A model generated the notes under the pieces. It was not told where the DNA came from. It searched no databases and saw only the letters and a program-made list of their open reading frames with translations. 64,000 nt of DNA from Chloroflexota bacterium (lineage in GTDB: Bacteria > Chloroflexota > Dehalococcoidia > JACPQK01): positions 1-64,000 of the forward strand of contig JACPQM010000002.1 of assembly GCA_016190505.1 (NCBI GenBank), given 5' to 3'. Of this stretch, positions 34,355-43,774 are shown piece after piece. How positions within the stretch are numbered: the stretch's first letter is position 1; each line of letters starts with the position of its first letter. A program made the position numbers and the translations under genes.

Positions 34355-35104
34355 CTATGCGTTTCGCTTATTGGTGTGGCGCCGGACGGCCAGACCGCCG
34401 AACAGCACCAGGAACAGGCCCAGCACAGCCAGACCTACCCACCAGTTGGAGGCGCCGGAAAGGTAGGCGTCACCTACTGGCCCTATTATGGGTGTGGGTG
34501 TAGCTACCTGGCCTGTGACCGCCAGGGCGAAGAACGATAGGCTCCGCACTGTGGCGCTGGCCTTCAGCGTCACCAGGTCCACCGATGTCTGCAAGGGGAC
34601 CCACGCGCTTGTGTCTTCGGCGTAGCGCATGATACGGATCTTGGTTACGTCGTTGTTCACCTTGGCCATATCGGCTTGGGTGACTTTAGAGGATATTTCG
34701 ATGGCGTTACTGAACGTGAAGCTCGCCTGCTTCACGCCGCCCTTGGAGACGTCGATAGTGAACGCATCCACAATCTCAGTCTGGGTGGGTGGGGCGGCGG
34801 GGGCGTCCGCTGGCGTCTTCTGGGTCAGCGTGACTTCGACGGTCTCGGTCACGGAGTTGGCGGGTATCTTGACCTCGGTCTTGCCATCAGCGGTCTCCAC
34901 TTTAGCTGCCGCCGCCGCGGTGACCTCGACGGTAGTTGCGCCTGAGGGCGCCGGTGTGCCCGTGGGTGCCGGTGTGCCTGTGGCCTGGGCGGCTGGGCCC
35001 TGGTTGGAGGTTGCCCATGCGGCGGGTCCAGAGCTCAGGAATACCAGGCCCAAAACCACCACGGCCATGACTACTAAGAAAGATATAGTGCCGGTCCTCT
35101 TCAT
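34355..35104 (-). CDS. Secreted surface protein with signal peptide and C-terminal anchor
   Basis: 249 residues. A signal peptide covers about residues 1-32 (SFLVVMAVVVLGLVFLSSG...AWA). A Pro/Thr/Gly-rich linker comes next, then a beta-rich domain around residues 60-200 (VEVTAAAAAKVETADGKTEV..., FTFSNAIEISSKVTQADM). A C-terminal transmembrane helix (WWVGLAVLGLFLVLFGGLAV) and a basic tail end the protein. That is a membrane- or wall-anchored architecture. I chose the ATG at 35104, after AGGAGG. The fold recalls ZU5-like modules but I cannot confirm it. Confidence 0.7.
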   Translation of the reverse strand: MKRTGTISFLVVMAVVVLGLVFLSSGPAAWATSNQGPAAQATGTPAPTGTPAPSGATTVEVTAAAAAKVETADGKTEVKIPANSVTETVEVTLTQKTPADAPAAPPTQTEIVDAFTIDVSKGGVKQASFTFSNAIEISSKVTQADMAKVNNDVTKIRIMRYAEDTSAWVPLQTSVDLVTLKASATVRSLSFFALAVTGQVATPTPIIGPVGDAYLSGASNWWVGLAVLGLFLVLFGGLAVRRHTNKRNA

Positions 35105-35403
35105 AAGTTGTTGCCTCCTTCTTTGATCCTGGGCGATCCTGCTACTGGGACGGCTTCTCCCCTGGCTCACCTCCTCATACTTCTTGTGCGATACAAGTAC
35201 TTAGGACAAAGAGAAACGCTGCCCCCGCTACAGCCTCCAGGAGCAAAGCGAAACCTCCCATACTAGGTCTAGCGCAGAATATAAACTAGCCCGCTAGCCC
35301 ACGTCAAGCCCCTTGGAGCCGATGCGCCAGGTTGATTAGGCCCAACTTATCAATTAGAATGCGCATGGTCGGCAGGTGCAACCGGATCGGGGGTGACAAC
35401 ATA

Positions 35404-36585
35404 ATGGACTTTGCCTTCTCCCCAGAGCAAGACCAGCTCCGTGCCGAGGTGCGCTCCTTTGTGCGAAAGAATCCGCCTGAGCGCTTCCCCTGTCAGATCC
35501 AGGACGAAGGGTATGGGTTTGGCGGATGGTCAAGAGAGTATACGCGTGCCCTGGGGGCCACGGGCTGGCTCGCCCTGACCTGGCCCCAGAAGTTCGGGGG
35601 CCTGGGACGCCCCTTGAGGGACAGATTTGTTCTCCTGGATGAGCTGGCGTACCACCGTGCCCCCCAAATGGCCCACTTCTTCAACGACTCGGTGGGCCCC
35701 AGCTTCCTGGTGCACGGCACCGAGGAGCAGAGGCAGCGATTCCTGCCCGCCATGGCCCGGGCGGAACTCCTGTTTTGTACCCCCATGAGCGAACCCAACG
35801 CCGGGTCCGACCTGCTGGGATTGCAGACCAGGGCCATCCCCCAGGGCGACGGCTTTGTGCTCCGGGGCCAGAAGGTGTGGTCTACAGGGGCCTTCCTCAG
35901 CGACTGGGGCATGACCTTGGCCCGCACCGACCCTGAGGCCCCCAGGCACCAGGGCATTACCGCTTTCCTTGTGGACCTGCGCTCCCCGGGAGTGACGGTG
36001 CGCCCCATTGCCGATGGCTCAGGACACCTCTCCTTTACCGAGGTCTTCTACGACGACGTCAAAGTGCCTGGGGAAAACGTCCTGGGGGGGATCAACAGGG
36101 GCATACCCATGATGTTCGATGCGCTGGAAGGGGACCGCTTGTGGGCACGCTGCGTGCGCGCCAGTGGCAGCCAGCGGGACCTGGAGGACCTGATTGCTTA
36201 TGCCCGGCAGACGGACCAAGGCCGCGAGGCCCTGCGCCACAACCCTACGTTGCGCCACTCCCTGGCCAATATGGCCGTCGAGATACATGTTTGCCGGTTG
36301 CTCACCTACCGGGCGGTCTGTCTAATTGACCAGGGGAAGACACTGGTGCACGAAGCCTCGATCATGAAGACCTTCGCCGACGAACTGGGGCAGCGCATGG
36401 CCCAGGTAGCCATGCAGCTTCTGGGTGCCCACGGCCTGCTGGCCCAGGAGTCGCGCCGGGCGCCCTTCAACGGGCGGTTCGCATACCAGTTCGTGTTCCG
36501 GCCTGGCCTCACCATAGCTGGAGGCACATCCGAGATCCAGCGCAGCACCATCGCCACCCGCGGTCTGGGACTACCTCGGGGATAG
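35404..36585 (+). CDS. Acyl-CoA dehydrogenase
   Basis: 393 residues of the FAD-dependent family: MDFAFSPEQDQLRAEVRSFV at the N-terminus, the flavin/substrate loop LLFCTPMSEPNAGSDLLGL, GQKVWSTGAF, and the C-terminal LLGAHGLLAQE plus PGLTIAGGTSEIQRSTIATRGLGLPR. It introduces the first double bond in fatty-acyl or related CoA thioesters and passes electrons to ETF. The start is preceded by GGGGGTGAC. The 299 bases upstream to the surface-protein gene show nothing specific. Confidence 0.9.
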   Translation: MDFAFSPEQDQLRAEVRSFVRKNPPERFPCQIQDEGYGFGGWSREYTRALGATGWLALTWPQKFGGLGRPLRDRFVLLDELAYHRAPQMAHFFNDSVGPSFLVHGTEEQRQRFLPAMARAELLFCTPMSEPNAGSDLLGLQTRAIPQGDGFVLRGQKVWSTGAFLSDWGMTLARTDPEAPRHQGITAFLVDLRSPGVTVRPIADGSGHLSFTEVFYDDVKVPGENVLGGINRGIPMMFDALEGDRLWARCVRASGSQRDLEDLIAYARQTDQGREALRHNPTLRHSLANMAVEIHVCRLLTYRAVCLIDQGKTLVHEASIMKTFADELGQRMAQVAMQLLGAHGLLAQESRRAPFNGRFAYQFVFRPGLTIAGGTSEIQRSTIATRGLGLPRG

Positions 36586-36618
36586 GATGGGCCTGTTGTC
36601 CGCTGACTCATGCCTTGG

Positions 36619-36624
36619 TAGAAT
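36619..36624 (+). promoter_or_regulatory. -10 box TAGAAT of the PAC2 gene
   Basis: Six bases separate the box from the GTG start at 36631, so a leaderless transcript is expected. Confidence 0.55.
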
Positions 36625-36630
36625 TGGACC

Positions 36631-37545
36631 GTGAACGGGCGCATACTTATCCGCGAGATGCCTTCTCTCCGGCAGCCGTACCTGGTAGCCGGGTTCAGCG
36701 GCTGGGTGGACGGAGGCCAGGCGGCCACGGGCACGGTGAAGTACCTGGTGCGGAAACTGGATGCCACACCGTTCGCTGAAATTCCGGTGGCCGACTTCAA
36801 CGTATTTCAGATGCCCGGGGTTGAAAGCCTCCGCCCGCACAGCAAGACGGAGGACGGCGTAATAACGGAGTTCCGCCCGCCTCGCAACGAGCTGTTCTAT
36901 TGGAAAAAGCCCGGGCCGGGGCCCGGCCACGACCTGGTGCTGCTCCAGGGCGTCGAGCCTCAATTGCGCTGGCCCGAGTTCATCGGCGAAGTGCTGGACC
37001 TGGCGCAACGGTTGGGTGTGGGCACGGTCTATTCTGTGGGCGCGGTGTTGGGCGGCGTGCCGCATACCCGGGAGCCCGCGGTGTCCTGCGCCGTCAGCCA
37101 CCCGGCGCTCAAGCGCGAGCTGGAGCAGTTCAAGGTCCGCTATTCCAACTACGAGGGGCCCGCTACCTTCAATACGGCGCTCCTGGTGCAGTGCCGGGAG
37201 CGGGGGCTCAAGGCTGTGCACTTCAACGGCCGTGCCGTGTACTATCCCGAGTTTGGCATCGTGGTGGCATACAACCCAATGGTCATGCTCGCCCTGCTCA
37301 AACGACTGAGGGTGCTGCTGGGTGTTGATGTGGACCTCTCGGACCTGGAATCGGCCAGCCGCGAGCTGGTGGAGCGACTCAATGGCCTGGAGACCCAGAG
37401 CGCAAAGCTCCGCGAGTATGTTGCGGAGCTGGAGCGTAACTTCACGGAGATGCGCTACGAGCCGCCCATTAGCGGGGCGCCGGAGGAGATCGTTCGCGAC
37501 GCCGAAGAGTTCCTGCGCCGGCAGCGGGGTGAGGAGCCCAAGTAG
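36631..37545 (+). CDS. PAC2 family protein
   Basis: 304 residues of the PAC2 (proteasome-assembly-chaperone-like) fold: QPYLVAGFSGWVDGGQAATGTVKYL at the start, HDLVLLQGVEPQLRWPEF and YSVGAVLGGVPHTREPAVSC. The C-terminal part is a coiled coil (ESASRELVERLNGLETQSAKLREYVAELERNF). In actinobacteria such proteins associate with proteasome or ATP-grasp genes; the role here is unknown. Confidence 0.85.
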   Translation: MNGRILIREMPSLRQPYLVAGFSGWVDGGQAATGTVKYLVRKLDATPFAEIPVADFNVFQMPGVESLRPHSKTEDGVITEFRPPRNELFYWKKPGPGPGHDLVLLQGVEPQLRWPEFIGEVLDLAQRLGVGTVYSVGAVLGGVPHTREPAVSCAVSHPALKRELEQFKVRYSNYEGPATFNTALLVQCRERGLKAVHFNGRAVYYPEFGIVVAYNPMVMLALLKRLRVLLGVDVDLSDLESASRELVERLNGLETQSAKLREYVAELERNFTEMRYEPPISGAPEEIVRDAEEFLRRQRGEEPK

Positions 37546-37693
37546 CCCGCGTTGAATGCGTCATACCTCGCTCCCTCATACCCACTGGGTGAAGCTGGCC
37601 ATACGTCAATCGCTCTTTGGAGGACTCGTCCGCGGATTGACGGCAAAGCTACGCCATGCTACATTGTGGCGCTAGCTGAGGAGACGTAGATTC

Positions 37694-38104
37694 ATGGCCG
37701 GTCGGGACTTACTACCCGGGCAACGGGTCACGCGACAGCGGCGCCTGTTGCTCAACATAATTCGCGGTGGCGGCGGCCACCTGGACGCCGACGAGATATA
37801 CCGGCGGGCACGGGACCTGGACCCCAGAGTTAGCCTGTCCACCGTGTATCGCAACCTTAGCCTGTTCTCGCGGCTGGGGCTCATCGAGGAGCGTCACTTC
37901 GACGATGCGCACCATCACTACGAGGCGCGCACATCCTCTGAGCACTACCATATGCGTTGCGTGAGCTGCGGCAAGGTAATCGAGTTCGAGAGCAACCTCA
38001 CGGAGCACATCAAAGAGGACGCGGCCCGCCACACGGGGTTCAAGGTTACGGGTGGGGAGTTCCATCTGGTGGGCTACTGCCGGGAGTGCGCCCCCAAGTC
38101 CTGA
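37694..38104 (+). CDS. fur: Fur family metalloregulator
   Basis: 136 residues. The N-terminal winged helix (RVTRQRRLLLNIIRGGGGHLDADEIYRRAR...VSLSTVYRNLSLFSRLGLI) binds DNA. The C-terminal half holds the metal-site HHHYEA, HYHMRCVSCGKVIEF and a second zinc pair CREC. It senses iron or a related metal, or peroxide as PerR does. The Fe(III) transporter genes follow, which favours iron. Confidence 0.9.
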   Translation: MAGRDLLPGQRVTRQRRLLLNIIRGGGGHLDADEIYRRARDLDPRVSLSTVYRNLSLFSRLGLIEERHFDDAHHHYEARTSSEHYHMRCVSCGKVIEFESNLTEHIKEDAARHTGFKVTGGEFHLVGYCRECAPKS

Positions 38105-38155
38105 TTCCCCCTGGCCGACCCGCCAGATAGCACCCCTTTCCACGTAGACGCCCTC

Positions 38156-38184
38156 TTGACAAGCTCCATCGTTCGTGCTATCAC
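38156..38184 (+). promoter_or_regulatory. Sigma70-type promoter of the iron ABC operon
   Basis: TTGACA (38156-38161) and TATCAC (38179-38184) are 17 bases apart. The 5' leader would be about 75 bases. A canonical 19-base Fur box is not obvious here. Confidence 0.6.
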
Positions 38185-38267
38185 TTATGCGTCGGTTTAT
38201 TGCATACGGTAAGCATCTGCGTGCCGGCTTGTTGGGCAAGACCGCGGACAAAGGAAAGGAGAACCAC

Positions 38268-39320
38268 TTGAACCCATGGCGCTCGAGGGCAACAACTCTG
38301 GTGGCGGGACTAGGCATATTACTGGCCGCTTGCGGCCCGGCGGCGGAAGCCACTCCCACCACATCCCCACCTCCGGCTACACCCACACCGGCCCCAAGCT
38401 CACTGACGGTGTACTCGGGGCGCGCTGAGGACCTGGTGGGACCCATCATCAAGCAGTTCGGCGACCTTACTGGTATTAAGGTGCAAGTGCGCTATGGGGG
38501 CACTTCGGAGCTGGCGGCGACCATTCTCGAAGAAGGCCAACGCAGCCCGGCAGACGTCTTTTTCGCTCAAGACCCCGGAGGCCTGGGCGCTGTAGCCGGG
38601 ATGCTTAGCCCGCTGCCGGAAAGCGTCCTGTCCCGGGCAGAGCCCCGTTTTCGCTCACCCGAGGGCAAATGGGTGGGTATCTCCGGCCGGGCGCGAGTGG
38701 TGGTATACAATACGAGCAAGCTGAAGGAGACTGACCTGCCGGCCTCCATCGGGGACTTCACCGACCCAAAGTGGAAGGGGCGTATCGGCTGGCCGCCTAC
38801 CAATGCGTCCTTCCAGGCTATGGTGACTGCCATGCGGGTATCCTGGGGTGAAGCAAAGACCCGGCAGTGGCTGGAAGGAATCAAGGCCAACAACCCCAAA
38901 GAGTACCGGAACAACACGGCGGTGGTCCAGGCGGTAGGCGCCGGTGAGGTTGACGTGGGCTTTGTGAACCACTACTACCTGTTCCGGTTCCTTCAAGAGC
39001 AGGGCGAAGCATTCCCGGCCCGCAACTACCACCCCAAGGCAGGCGACCCGGGCGCCATCATCCTGGTGGCGGGCGCCGGCATCCTGTCCACGGCCAAGAA
39101 CAAGGCAGCCGCCCAGCAGTTCCTGGATTTCATGCTTTCGGACGTGGGCCAGCAGTACTTCGCCAGCAAGACCTTCGAATACCCTGTGGTCAAGGGGATA
39201 AACACCCATCGCGTGCTGGTACCTTTGGAGCAGATCGAAAGCCCCAGCATTGACGTAACCAACCTGGCCGACACCAAGGGCACCCTGGAGTTGCTGCGGC
39301 AGACTGGAGTCATTCCCTAG
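38268..39320 (+). CDS. Fe(III)-type ABC transporter substrate-binding lipoprotein
   Basis: 350 residues. The signal peptide ends in the lipobox LLAACG, so the mature protein is a lipid-anchored receptor. A Thr/Pro linker leads to the periplasmic-binding-type fold: LTVYSGRAEDLVGPIIKQF, PADVFFAQDPGGLGAV and GRARVVVYNTSKL. VGFVNHYYLFRF carries the tyrosine pair typical of ferric-binding proteins. The TTG at 38268 follows AAGGAAAGGAG. It heads the three-gene transporter. Confidence 0.88.
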   Translation: MNPWRSRATTLVAGLGILLAACGPAAEATPTTSPPPATPTPAPSSLTVYSGRAEDLVGPIIKQFGDLTGIKVQVRYGGTSELAATILEEGQRSPADVFFAQDPGGLGAVAGMLSPLPESVLSRAEPRFRSPEGKWVGISGRARVVVYNTSKLKETDLPASIGDFTDPKWKGRIGWPPTNASFQAMVTAMRVSWGEAKTRQWLEGIKANNPKEYRNNTAVVQAVGAGEVDVGFVNHYYLFRFLQEQGEAFPARNYHPKAGDPGAIILVAGAGILSTAKNKAAAQQFLDFMLSDVGQQYFASKTFEYPVVKGINTHRVLVPLEQIESPSIDVTNLADTKGTLELLRQTGVIP

Positions 39321-40940
39321 ATGGCAGGTGTGGGGGCCGGTGCTGTGGCGCCGACGGCGCGGGCTTTGCGCTGGGCGCGCCCCTGGCCCCCCGCCTTTCT
39401 CTGGCTCCCCGCTGTCCTGGTAGCTGGGGCGGTCCTGCTTCCCCTGGCCTATTTGCTGGTGCGAACGCTGGGCGCGGGCGATGAGGTGTGGCGTCTGCTC
39501 TTCAGGGCTCGCACCTTGCTTGTCCTGGGGCGCAGCCTCTCGCTGGCCGGGGCGGTGGCCGCCACCACGGTGGCCCTGGCCCTCCCTCTTGCCTGGCTTA
39601 CCGCTCGCACGGACTTGCCCTGGCGACGGCTGTGGGCGGTGCTCACCTCCTTGCCCCTGGTTATTCCCAGCTACGTGGGAGCATTGGTGGCTGTTTCTGC
39701 CCTGGGCCCTCGCGGGATGCTGCAGGGCCTGCTAGCTCGCCCCTTCGGCGTGGACAGGCTGCCCGAGATCTACGGCTTTCCCGGGGCGTGGCTGGTGTTG
39801 AGTCTCTTGAGCTACCCTTACGTGCTGCTGAACCTCCGGGCGGCCCTGGGGCGCCTGGACCCGGCCCTCGAGGAGGCCTCCCGCAGCCTGGGCCACAGCG
39901 CCTGGGCCACCTTCCGGCGGGTCACTCTGCCCCATCTTCGTCCCGCCCTGGCGGCGGGAGCGCTGCTGGTCGCCCTCTACACGCTAAGCGACTTTGGGGC
40001 AGTGTCCCTCCTCCGTTTCGAGACCTTCACCTGGGCTATCTATCTCCAGTACCAGACATCCTTCGATAGGACGCTGGCGGCTGCCCTGGGTCTGGTGCTG
40101 GTGGTCTTTGCTATTGGCCTGCTGGTCCTGGAGGGCGCCAGCCGGGGCCGCAGCCGCTACTACCGGAGCACCGCCGGGGCCGTCCGGCCGCCGGCTGTAG
40201 CCAGGCTGGGCAAATGGCGCTGGCCGGCGGTTGCTCTGTGTGCCCTGGTCGTGCTCGGGGCCGTGGCGCTGCCGCTGTCGGTCCTGGGCTACTGGCTGGT
40301 CAGGGGCCTCCTGGCGGGCCAGGCCCTGGCGCCCCTGGGGCGGGCTACGGTCAACTCCCTCTACGTGTCAGGAATGGCAGCGGCGGTGGTGCTGGTGGCG
40401 GCGCTACCGGTGGCTGTGCTGAGCGTACGCTACCGGGTGTGGGTGGTCGCACTGCTGGAGCGTGCCAGCTATGTAGGCTTCGCCACGCCGGGCATCGTGG
40501 TAGCGCTGGCGCTGGTGTTCTTCGGAGCGCGCTATGCCACGCCCATCTACCAGACGCTAGCCCTCCTGGTCTTCGCTTACGGGGTGCTTTTCCTGCCCAC
40601 GGCGGTGGGTGCCGTGCGGTCCTCTCTACTCCAGATCAATCCTAATCTGGAGGACGCTGCCCGGAGCCTGGGACGGACTCCCTTCAGGGCCTTTGCCGGC
40701 ATAACCCTGCCCCTGATACGGCCCGGCCTGGCCGCTGGGGCGGCCCTGGTGTTCCTGCTCACCATGAAGGAACTGCCGGCCACGCTGCTGTTGAGCCCCA
40801 TTGGCTTCAAGACCCTGGCCACCTCCATCTGGTCTTCGGCCTCCGAGGCTTTCTTCGCCCGGGCGGCGGCTCCCGCCCTCTTGCTTGTCTTGGCCTCGTC
40901 TCTGTCGCTGGCCCTGATGAACCTGGGGGAGAGACGATGA
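39321..40940 (+). CDS. Fe(III)-type ABC transporter permease
   Basis: 539 residues with about 12 transmembrane helices in two repeats. Each repeat has a cytoplasmic coupling loop for the ATPase ([20 protein letters not shown] and [20 protein letters not shown]). That is the FbpB/AfuB arrangement. The start directly abuts the receptor stop, and the stop overlaps the ATPase start by four bases. Confidence 0.9.
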   Translation: MAGVGAGAVAPTARALRWARPWPPAFLWLPAVLVAGAVLLPLAYLLVRTLGAGDEVWRLLFRARTLLVLGRSLSLAGAVAATTVALALPLAWLTARTDLPWRRLWAVLTSLPLVIPSYVGALVAVSALGPRGMLQGLLARPFGVDRLPEIYGFPGAWLVLSLLSYPYVLLNLRAALGRLDPALEEASRSLGHSAWATFRRVTLPHLRPALAAGALLVALYTLSDFGAVSLLRFETFTWAIYLQYQTSFDRTLAAALGLVLVVFAIGLLVLEGASRGRSRYYRSTAGAVRPPAVARLGKWRWPAVALCALVVLGAVALPLSVLGYWLVRGLLAGQALAPLGRATVNSLYVSGMAAAVVLVAALPVAVLSVRYRVWVVALLERASYVGFATPGIVVALALVFFGARYATPIYQTLALLVFAYGVLFLPTAVGAVRSSLLQINPNLEDAARSLGRTPFRAFAGITLPLIRPGLAAGAALVFLLTMKELPATLLLSPIGFKTLATSIWSSASEAFFARAAAPALLLVLASSLSLALMNLGERR

Positions 40941-42067
40941 CCGTCGCGGTCAATTCAGCCCTGATGTGCTATGCTTGGGACAGAATGCCCACGGACGCGG
41001 TTGTCCAGCTTCACTCGGTAAGCAAGGCCTATGGCCTTACCAGGGTGATCGAGGACCTTTCCTTGCATATCGTGGCGGGAGAGTTGCTGTCTATTCTGGG
41101 GCCGAGTGGGTGTGGCAAGACCACCACGTTGCGGCTCATTGCCGGGTTCGAGCGGCCTGATCGCGGGTCCATCGAGGTGGGCGGGCGACCGGTGGCCAAC
41201 GGCAGCGTTTTCCTGCCCCCGGAGAGGCGGGGTGTGGGCATGGTGTTCCAGGACTATGCGCTTTTCCCGCATCTGACGGTGGCCCAAAACGTGTCTTACG
41301 GGGTGCGTGAGCGAGACAGAAAACGGAGAGTCCAGGAGCTACTGAAAATGGTGGGCCTGGGCGGCCTGGAGAAGCGCTATCCCCATGAGCTCTCGGGTGG
41401 CCAGCAGCAGCGGGTCGCCCTGGCCAGGGCGCTGGCGCCCCAGCCACCCATCGTCCTGTTGGACGAGCCCTTTTCCAACCTGGATGCAGACTTGCGGGCG
41501 CAGGTCCGCCGGGAGGTCAGGGACATCCTCAAGAGCACAGGCACCGCCGCCATCTTCGTCACCCACGACCAGGAAGAGGCCCTGGCCATCGCCGACCACG
41601 TGGCCGTCCTGCATCAGGGCAGGCTGGAGCAGACGGGCACCCCGGACGAGATCTACCATTGGCCGAAGACGCGGTTCGTGGCCGACTTCGTGGGCCAGGC
41701 CGACTTCCTGCCGGCCAGCGTTACTCCGCAAGGCGTGGTCAGTGAGCTGGGGACGTGGGCATTGCCCGTACCAGTGGATGCCGGTCAAGACGTGGAGCTC
41801 ATGGTCCGGCCCCACGACACGGGAGTGATTGCCGATGGCCAGGGGGACGCCGTGGTGACGGCGCGCGAGTTCCACGGCGAGGAGAACCACTACACGATCA
41901 GGCTGCCCTCCGGCAGGGAGGTTCACAGCACCATGCCGTCGCACGCCGTCCATCAGGTGGGGGACCGGGTGCGCCTAGCCATATGCATCCCCGAGGTGGT
42001 CATTTTCCATCAGGGCAAGGGCCTGGGCCGGGGCAAGGCGCAGGCGTCGGCCGTACCCGCTCCCTAA
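40937..42067 (+). CDS. Fe(III)-type ABC transporter ATP-binding protein
   Basis: 376 residues: Walker [11 protein letters not shown], the Q-loop [15 protein letters not shown], signature [17 protein letters not shown], and Walker [19 protein letters not shown]-terminal TOBE-like regulatory domain begins around residue 250. The native start may be the ATG at 40985 ([17 protein letters not shown]); the first 16 residues are not typical. Confidence 0.92.
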   Translation: MTVAVNSALMCYAWDRMPTDAVVQLHSVSKAYGLTRVIEDLSLHIVAGELLSILGPSGCGKTTTLRLIAGFERPDRGSIEVGGRPVANGSVFLPPERRGVGMVFQDYALFPHLTVAQNVSYGVRERDRKRRVQELLKMVGLGGLEKRYPHELSGGQQQRVALARALAPQPPIVLLDEPFSNLDADLRAQVRREVRDILKSTGTAAIFVTHDQEEALAIADHVAVLHQGRLEQTGTPDEIYHWPKTRFVADFVGQADFLPASVTPQGVVSELGTWALPVPVDAGQDVELMVRPHDTGVIADGQGDAVVTAREFHGEENHYTIRLPSGREVHSTMPSHAVHQVGDRVRLAICIPEVVIFHQGKGLGRGKAQASAVPAP

Positions 42068-42117
42068 GGGAGCACCTGCCCCACGAATCTTGCTTTGAAA
42101 ATGCCTCGAGGGGGAAC

Positions 42118-42140
42118 CTGAAGCCCGAAGCCTGTAGCCC
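42118..42140. repeat. TGTAGCC/CTGAAGTC unit repeat
   Basis: CCTGAAGCCCGAAGCCTGTA and following bases belong to the repeat family of 2649-2888 and 19197-19489. It is located just upstream of the nitrogenase-like pair. Confidence 0.6.
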
Positions 42141-42154
42141 GCCTGCAATTAGGC

Positions 42155-42160
42155 TACAAT
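42155..42160 (+). promoter_or_regulatory. -10 box TACAAT of the nitrogenase-like pair
   Basis: The box is six bases before the ATG at 42167, giving the pair its own, probably leaderless, start separate from the transporter operon. Confidence 0.55.
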
Positions 42161-42166
42161 AGGCAT

Positions 42167-43678
42167 ATGTCGCTGGCCGAGCAAGGCTACCGCTGGCTTC
42201 CCCTGGACCAGGCATGGCGGTCCATCCCACCGCTGGAGGCCGGCGCCGAGGTCAACCGGCTCTACCGTGGCTTCACCGGCACCTGGTGCCGCTACATCAT
42301 GGCTACCACCTACACCCAGCAGTTGCAGGGCGTGGTGGCCCTGACCCATGGCCCGCTGTCCTGCGTGGCGGCCACCCGCAACTTCAAGATGACCAACTAC
42401 TCCCTGTTCTGGGCCAACCCCTTCTTACATACGCCGTGCACGGCCATGGACGAGATGTCCTGCATCATGGGGGGCGCCCGGCAACTGGAGGAGGCCATCC
42501 TGGCGGTGGACCGCGACTACCGTCCGCCGATCATCCTCATCTTCGAGACCTGCGCCACCTCCATGATTGACGACAATATCCCGCACATCATTGCCCGAAT
42601 CCAGCCCAAGGTCCGGGCCAGGCTGGTCCATTTCCCCAGCGGCGGCTACGCCTCCCCGTGGAATGGCCGCTCTGTGGAGCTTACCGCCGAGAACTATGTG
42701 CAGGTCATGGAGCCACCGGCCCGCGTGGGGCCTGACCTGGTGAACATCCTGGGCTTCTACAAGGATGCCGGCTGCACGCAAGGGCGCAAGTACCCGGGCG
42801 ATGCTACGGAGCTATCGCGGCTGGTGGGTGGGCTGGGCTTGCGTGTACATCGCATGCTCAACTCCGGCGACTATGACTACGTCCGGACCGCTCCGGAGGC
42901 GGCGTTGAACGCTATCAACTGCCCCACCTGGGGCTATCCCCTGGCCCGCCAGATGGAAAAGCAGTTCGGGACGCACTGGCTCAAGCAGGCCATGCCCTGC
43001 GGGCTGGGCTCCACCGCTCGATGGCTGCGCGGGTTGGCCCAGGCCACCGGTCGGCAGGAGCAGGCCGAGACCCTTATCGCCGCCGAGGAGTCGCGCCTCC
43101 GCCCTACCTTCGAGGAGTTGGCCCGGCTGTGCCGGGGCAAGGTGGCCCTCATCGAGTGCGGGCGCAATGCCCAGGGGTCCCTGGCCCGCCCTCTCCAGTA
43201 TGGGCGCATGCTCCAGGAGCTAGGTGTGGAGAGCTACTTCTACAACCTGCACCCCATGGAGCTAAAGGCGCGTAGGGACGACGTGGACTGCTTCGTCGGT
43301 GACGGTTATAACCCCAAAGTGCTGGTAGGTCCCTACCCCTACCAGCGGCCGGTCAATACACCAGACGTGATGCGTGAGCTGGGGCTGGATGTGGACCATG
43401 TCATCTACCTGTGGGAGGATGCCTTCCCCTACTCCCGGGCCGGTGAGTTCGACCCCTCGGATGTGCCCTGGGTGAATACCTCGGTCCACTTCCGGCGGAC
43501 CAAGGAGGGTCCCTTCCGCTCCATCGGCTACGCGGGGACGGCCTCCCTATGGCACTCCATCCGCGAGTCGCTTCAGGTGGGGCAACGCAAGGCCCGCTCC
43601 ACGCTCTATGGCCGCGTCTACTCCCGCACCCCCTTCGACTTCCAACGGAGTCAGCATGGCCCCGCAGGCGCACCGTAA
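42167..43678 (+). CDS. Nitrogenase component-1-like protein, alpha (NifD-like) subunit
   Basis: 503 residues of the oxidoreductase/nitrogenase component 1 family. The three P-cluster-type cysteines are C41 (GTWCRYIM), C66 (THGPLSC) and C129 (LIFETCATSMIDDN). The segment MSCIMGGARQLEEAI corresponds to the GG..L..AI helix of NifD. A cysteine at the FeMo-cofactor ligand site (CYRSMN type) is not evident, so classical nitrogenase activity is unlikely. With its neighbour it should form a heterotetramer that receives electrons from a NifH/BchL-like ATPase, but no such gene is in the window. Confidence 0.85.
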   Translation: MSLAEQGYRWLPLDQAWRSIPPLEAGAEVNRLYRGFTGTWCRYIMATTYTQQLQGVVALTHGPLSCVAATRNFKMTNYSLFWANPFLHTPCTAMDEMSCIMGGARQLEEAILAVDRDYRPPIILIFETCATSMIDDNIPHIIARIQPKVRARLVHFPSGGYASPWNGRSVELTAENYVQVMEPPARVGPDLVNILGFYKDAGCTQGRKYPGDATELSRLVGGLGLRVHRMLNSGDYDYVRTAPEAALNAINCPTWGYPLARQMEKQFGTHWLKQAMPCGLGSTARWLRGLAQATGRQEQAETLIAAEESRLRPTFEELARLCRGKVALIECGRNAQGSLARPLQYGRMLQELGVESYFYNLHPMELKARRDDVDCFVGDGYNPKVLVGPYPYQRPVNTPDVMRELGLDVDHVIYLWEDAFPYSRAGEFDPSDVPWVNTSVHFRRTKEGPFRSIGYAGTASLWHSIRESLQVGQRKARSTLYGRVYSRTPFDFQRSQHGPAGAP

Positions 43679-43700
43679 GCCAATTCGCAGAGGGTTTCGC

Positions 43701-43740
43701 AGTCCGATCAGTCGGGTCGGTCCGATCGGTCGGATCGGTG
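43701..43740. repeat. TCCGATCGG repeat between the nitrogenase-like genes
   Basis: AGTCCGATCAGTCGGGTCGG continues as TCCGATCGGTCGGATCGGTG. It is self-complementary in several registers and is related to 29079-29107. It fills most of the 96-base gap between the two genes. Confidence 0.7.
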
Positions 43741-43774
43741 CAGCGTGTGCGGGCAGTGGTGACAGGCACACACC

